Assembly (NCBI GenBank): GCA_046732975.1
Contig: JBKPOG010000111.1
Location: forward strand, 1-26,828
Direction: 5' to 3'
Source: JAMXLO01 sp046732975
Lineage (GTDB): Bacteria > Pseudomonadota > Alphaproteobacteria > Acetobacterales > Acetobacteraceae
DNA: 26,828 bases
Shown here one piece after another: positions 24,705 through 26,828 of this stretch. Each line of letters starts with the position of its first letter. Within the stretch, counting starts at the first letter, position 1. A model generated the notes under the pieces. It saw nothing but the letters and a program-made list of their open reading frames with translations, had not been told where the DNA came from and did no database searches. A program made the translations under genes and the position numbers.

Positions 24705-25570
24705 GGCGCCGCGGCTGCGACTTCCTTGATGCGCAGCAGCGAGATGATCCGCGCCAGGGTCGCCTTCAGCTCGGTCCGCTTCACTACGAGGTCCACAATG
24801 CCATGCTCATGAAGATATTCGGCCCGCTGGAACCCTTCCGGCAGCTTGTCACGTACCGTCTGCTCGATGACGCGCGGGCCGGCGAAACCGATCAGCGCCC
24901 CAGGCTCGGCGATGTGAATGTCCCCCAGCATCGGGAAGCTGGCAGTCACGCCGCCTGTTGTGGGGTCGGTCAGCACCACGAGGTATGGCAGGCCGGCCTC
25001 CTTCACCAAGCGGGTGGCGATCACCGTGCGGGGCATCTGCATCAGGCTGATCGCACCCTCCTGCATTCGCGCGCCGCCCGAGGCGGTAAATACGATCAGC
25101 GGTGCATCCTGCAGCACAGCAAGTTGCGCTGCCGCCAGGATGCCGTCACCTACCGCCGCGCCCATCGAACCGCCGATGAACTCGAACTCCATCGCAGCAA
25201 CCACAGCCGGCTGATCGTCAATCTTGCCGTGCGCAACCACGACCGCATCGTCGAGATGCGTCTTGTCGCGCGCTTCCTTGAGCCGTTCCGTGTAACGCTT
25301 GGTGTCACGAAAGCGCAGCGGATCAGCAATGACCTTTGGCAACTCGATCCGGGTAAAGCTGCGCTCGTCGAAGGTGTAGCCGAGCCGTTCGATCGCCCCG
25401 ACGCGCATGTGGTGGCCACAATGCGGACAGACCTTCAGGTTGGCCAGCAGGTCGCGGTGGAAGATCATCTGCTCGCAGGCCGGACACTGATGCCATAGGT
25501 TCTCTGGCACGTCGCGGCGGGCGAACAGCGTGCGGATCTTGGGCCGCACGAAGTCGGTGAGCCAGTTCAT
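24701..25570 (-). CDS. accD: Acetyl-CoA carboxylase carboxyltransferase subunit beta
   Basis: The beta half of the carboxyltransferase that makes malonyl-CoA with AccA, for fatty-acid synthesis. It has 289 residues. The N-terminal four-cysteine zinc ribbon is C29, C32, C48, C51 (CPAC...CPHC), a feature of bacterial AccD. The crotonase-fold part follows, with SGGARMQEGAISLMQM and DPTTGGVTASFPMLGD. The start at ATG 25570 overlaps the trpA stop as ATGA, and the stop overlaps the folC start, so the three genes are translationally coupled. Confidence 0.98.
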   Translation of the reverse strand: MNWLTDFVRPKIRTLFARRDVPENLWHQCPACEQMIFHRDLLANLKVCPHCGHHMRVGAIERLGYTFDERSFTRIELPKVIADPLRFRDTKRYTERLKEARDKTHLDDAVVVAHGKIDDQPAVVAAMEFEFIGGSMGAAVGDGILAAAQLAVLQDAPLIVFTASGGARMQEGAISLMQMPRTVIATRLVKEAGLPYLVVLTDPTTGGVTASFPMLGDIHIAEPGALIGFAGPRVIEQTVRDKLPEGFQRAEYLHEHGIVDLVVKRTELKATLARIISLLRIKEVAAAAP

Positions 25571-26382
25571 GCGTTTACCCGTGCACCGCGGACGCCATCC
25601 GCCAACAGTTGCACCTGTTCCAGCAACCGCTGCACCAGGTTAGGCTTGCCCAGGTTCGCGGCGATCGTGCTGCACAGCGCTGATCCGACCACCGCCGCAT
25701 CGGCAATCCGAACCGCCTCGGCGGCCTGTGACGGTGAACGCACCCCGAAGCCGACAGCGATCGGCAAATCGCTCGCTTTACGTATGCGAGGAATTGCTTC
25801 GCCCAGATGTTCGGCCGTTGTGCTGCGCGTGCCGGTTATTCCCGTTATACTGACGTAATATATGAACCCGGAACTGTTCTCGAGCACCAGTGGCAAGCGC
25901 TTTGTGTCCGTGGTTGGCGCGACCAGCCGGATGACATCGATGCCGTGCGCAGCGGCACGCGGCACCAGCATGTCAGCTTCCTCGGTAGGAAGATCCACCA
26001 TGATCAGACCGTCGACACCGGCCGACTGCGCATCGGCGCAAAAGCGCTCCGCGCCATACGACAGCACCGGGTTCAGATAGCCCATCAGAATGATCGGGGT
26101 CGCGTCGTCCTCGCGTCGGAACTCACGCACCATATCGAGCACGCGCGATACCTTTACCCCTGCAGCGAGCGCCCGTTTACCAGCCGCTTGAACGATCGGA
26201 CCGTCCGCCATCGGATCAGTGAACGGGATTCCGATCTCGATCAGGTCGGCACCCGCATGGGGCATGCCACGCAGCAGCGCCAACGACGTCGCGCCGTCGG
26301 GATCGTATGCCTCGATAAACGGAATCATTGCGCCACGGCCTTCCCGCCTCAGCGCTGCGAACCGGGCAGCGATGCGGCTCAC
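25567..26382 (-). CDS. trpA: Tryptophan synthase alpha subunit
   Basis: Cleaves indole-3-glycerol phosphate to indole and glyceraldehyde-3-phosphate, passing indole to TrpB. It has 271 residues (E. coli 268). The catalytic residues sit at their standard numbers: E49 (ADLIEIGIPF) and D60 (TDPMADGP). The phosphate loop is near VGFGVRSPSQA. The start is GTG 26382 (MSRIAARF): it matches the family N terminus and overlaps the trpB stop as GTGA. The frame is open further upstream to 26550, but that lies inside trpB. The segment FIEAYDPDG replaces the more common FxTAGDPD. Confidence 0.97.
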   Translation of the reverse strand: MSRIAARFAALRREGRGAMIPFIEAYDPDGATSLALLRGMPHAGADLIEIGIPFTDPMADGPIVQAAGKRALAAGVKVSRVLDMVREFRREDDATPIILMGYLNPVLSYGAERFCADAQSAGVDGLIMVDLPTEEADMLVPRAAAHGIDVIRLVAPTTDTKRLPLVLENSSGFIYYVSITGITGTRSTTAEHLGEAIPRIRKASDLPIAVGFGVRSPSQAAEAVRIADAAVVGSALCSTIAANLGKPNLVQRLLEQVQLLADGVRGARVNA

Positions 26383-26828
26383 AGCCGTACTCCCAGATGC
26401 TCCGCCACGGTGAAGATGTCCTTGTCGCCGCGTCCGCAAAGGTTCATCAGGACGATCTGATCTTTGCCCAATGTCGGCGCGAGCTTGGTCACATGCGCCA
26501 GCGCGTGCGCCGGCTCCAGCGCGGGGATAATTCCCTCGGTGCGGGTGCACAGCTGGAACGCCGCCAAAGCCTCCTCGTCGGTCGCCGATACATACTCGAC
26601 ACGGCCGATATCGTGCAGCCAGGAATGCTCCGGCCCGATGCCCGGATAGTCCAACCCCGCGCTGATCGAGTGTGCCTCGATGATCTGCCCGTCCTCGTCC
26701 TGCAGCAGATACGTCCGATTGCCGTGCAGCACGCCTGGCCGTCCGCCGGTCAGACTGGCGGCGTGTTCGCCGCTCTCTATGCCATGCCCGCCGGCCTCCA
26801 CGCCGATCAGCCGCACTGATGGATCATC
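26379..26828 (-). CDS. trpB: Tryptophan synthase beta subunit, 3' part only
   Basis: The last 149 residues of TrpB; the gene runs off the right edge of the window. TrpB is the pyridoxal-phosphate enzyme that joins indole and serine. Visible family marks are the EAGGHG segment, LHGNRTYLLQDEDGQI, SISAGLDYPGIGPEHSWLHD and the final CGRGDKD block that helps bind the cofactor phosphate. The frame is open to the last base of the window. The stop overlaps the GTG start of trpA. Confidence 0.97.
   Translation of the reverse strand, partial: DDPSVRLIGVEAGGHGIESGEHAASLTGGRPGVLHGNRTYLLQDEDGQIIEAHSISAGLDYPGIGPEHSWLHDIGRVEYVSATDEEALAAFQLCTRTEGIIPALEPAHALAHVTKLAPTLGKDQIVLMNLCGRGDKDIFTVAEHLGVRL

Noticed and set aside
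26383..26550. N-terminal extension of trpA
   Set aside because: The extension lies inside trpB in another frame, and the GTG at 26382 matches the TrpA family start and overlaps the trpB stop.

Overview
The window looks like chromosomal DNA of a moderately GC-rich alphaproteobacterium, probably Acetobacteraceae or a close Rhodospirillales relative. The basis is the trpB-trpA-accD-folC order with ATGA/GTGA stop-start overlaps, an alphaproteobacterial-looking TrpA (E49 and D60 in place) and the general codon style. The family assignment is inference. I see no insertion sequence, phage gene, tRNA, rRNA or CRISPR array.

The main content is a Pel-type exopolysaccharide locus arranged as two convergent blocks. 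The plus-strand block (about 1.6-14.8 kb) encodes a UDP-sugar 4-epimerase resembling PelX, a short PelA consisting only of the glycoside-hydrolase domain, a PelB divided into a TPR protein and a separate outer-membrane barrel protein, and a PelD that ends after its GAF domain. Three cytoplasmic phosphorelay proteins follow: REC-REC-Hpt, REC-PAS-kinase-REC-Hpt and PAS-REC-Hpt. The minus-strand block (about 19.1-15.0 kb) is a possible 36-codon ORF, then pelE, pelF and pelG with 4-base overlaps. It lies directly downstream of glmS, which makes glucosamine-6-phosphate, a precursor of UDP-HexNAc. A 5'-truncated Ig-like/RTX secreted protein, possibly an adhesin, precedes the pel block and is separated from it by a hairpin.

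The proposed pathway is GlmS to UDP-GlcNAc (through genes outside the window), PelX-like epimerase to UDP-GalNAc, polymerisation by PelF with PelD/E/G at the inner membrane, periplasmic TPR scaffold and trimming by PelA/PelB-TPR, and exit through the PelB barrel. Compared with Pseudomonas pel, this locus lacks pelC, the PelA deacetylase region and the c-di-GMP-binding GGDEF part of PelD. A multi-step phosphorelay sits exactly after the shortened PelD, so control may differ from the c-di-GMP model.

The signal-peptide-like region of the barrel gene is in a frame with no start codon. One extra G in a GGG run at 6493-6495 would join it to the ATG at 6479, so a frameshift (real or an assembly error) is likely there.

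From 19.1 kb onward on the minus strand come glmS, a 1.2-kb stretch without a convincing gene, a class III CoA-transferase, folC, accD, trpA and the 3' part of trpB: ordinary metabolism.
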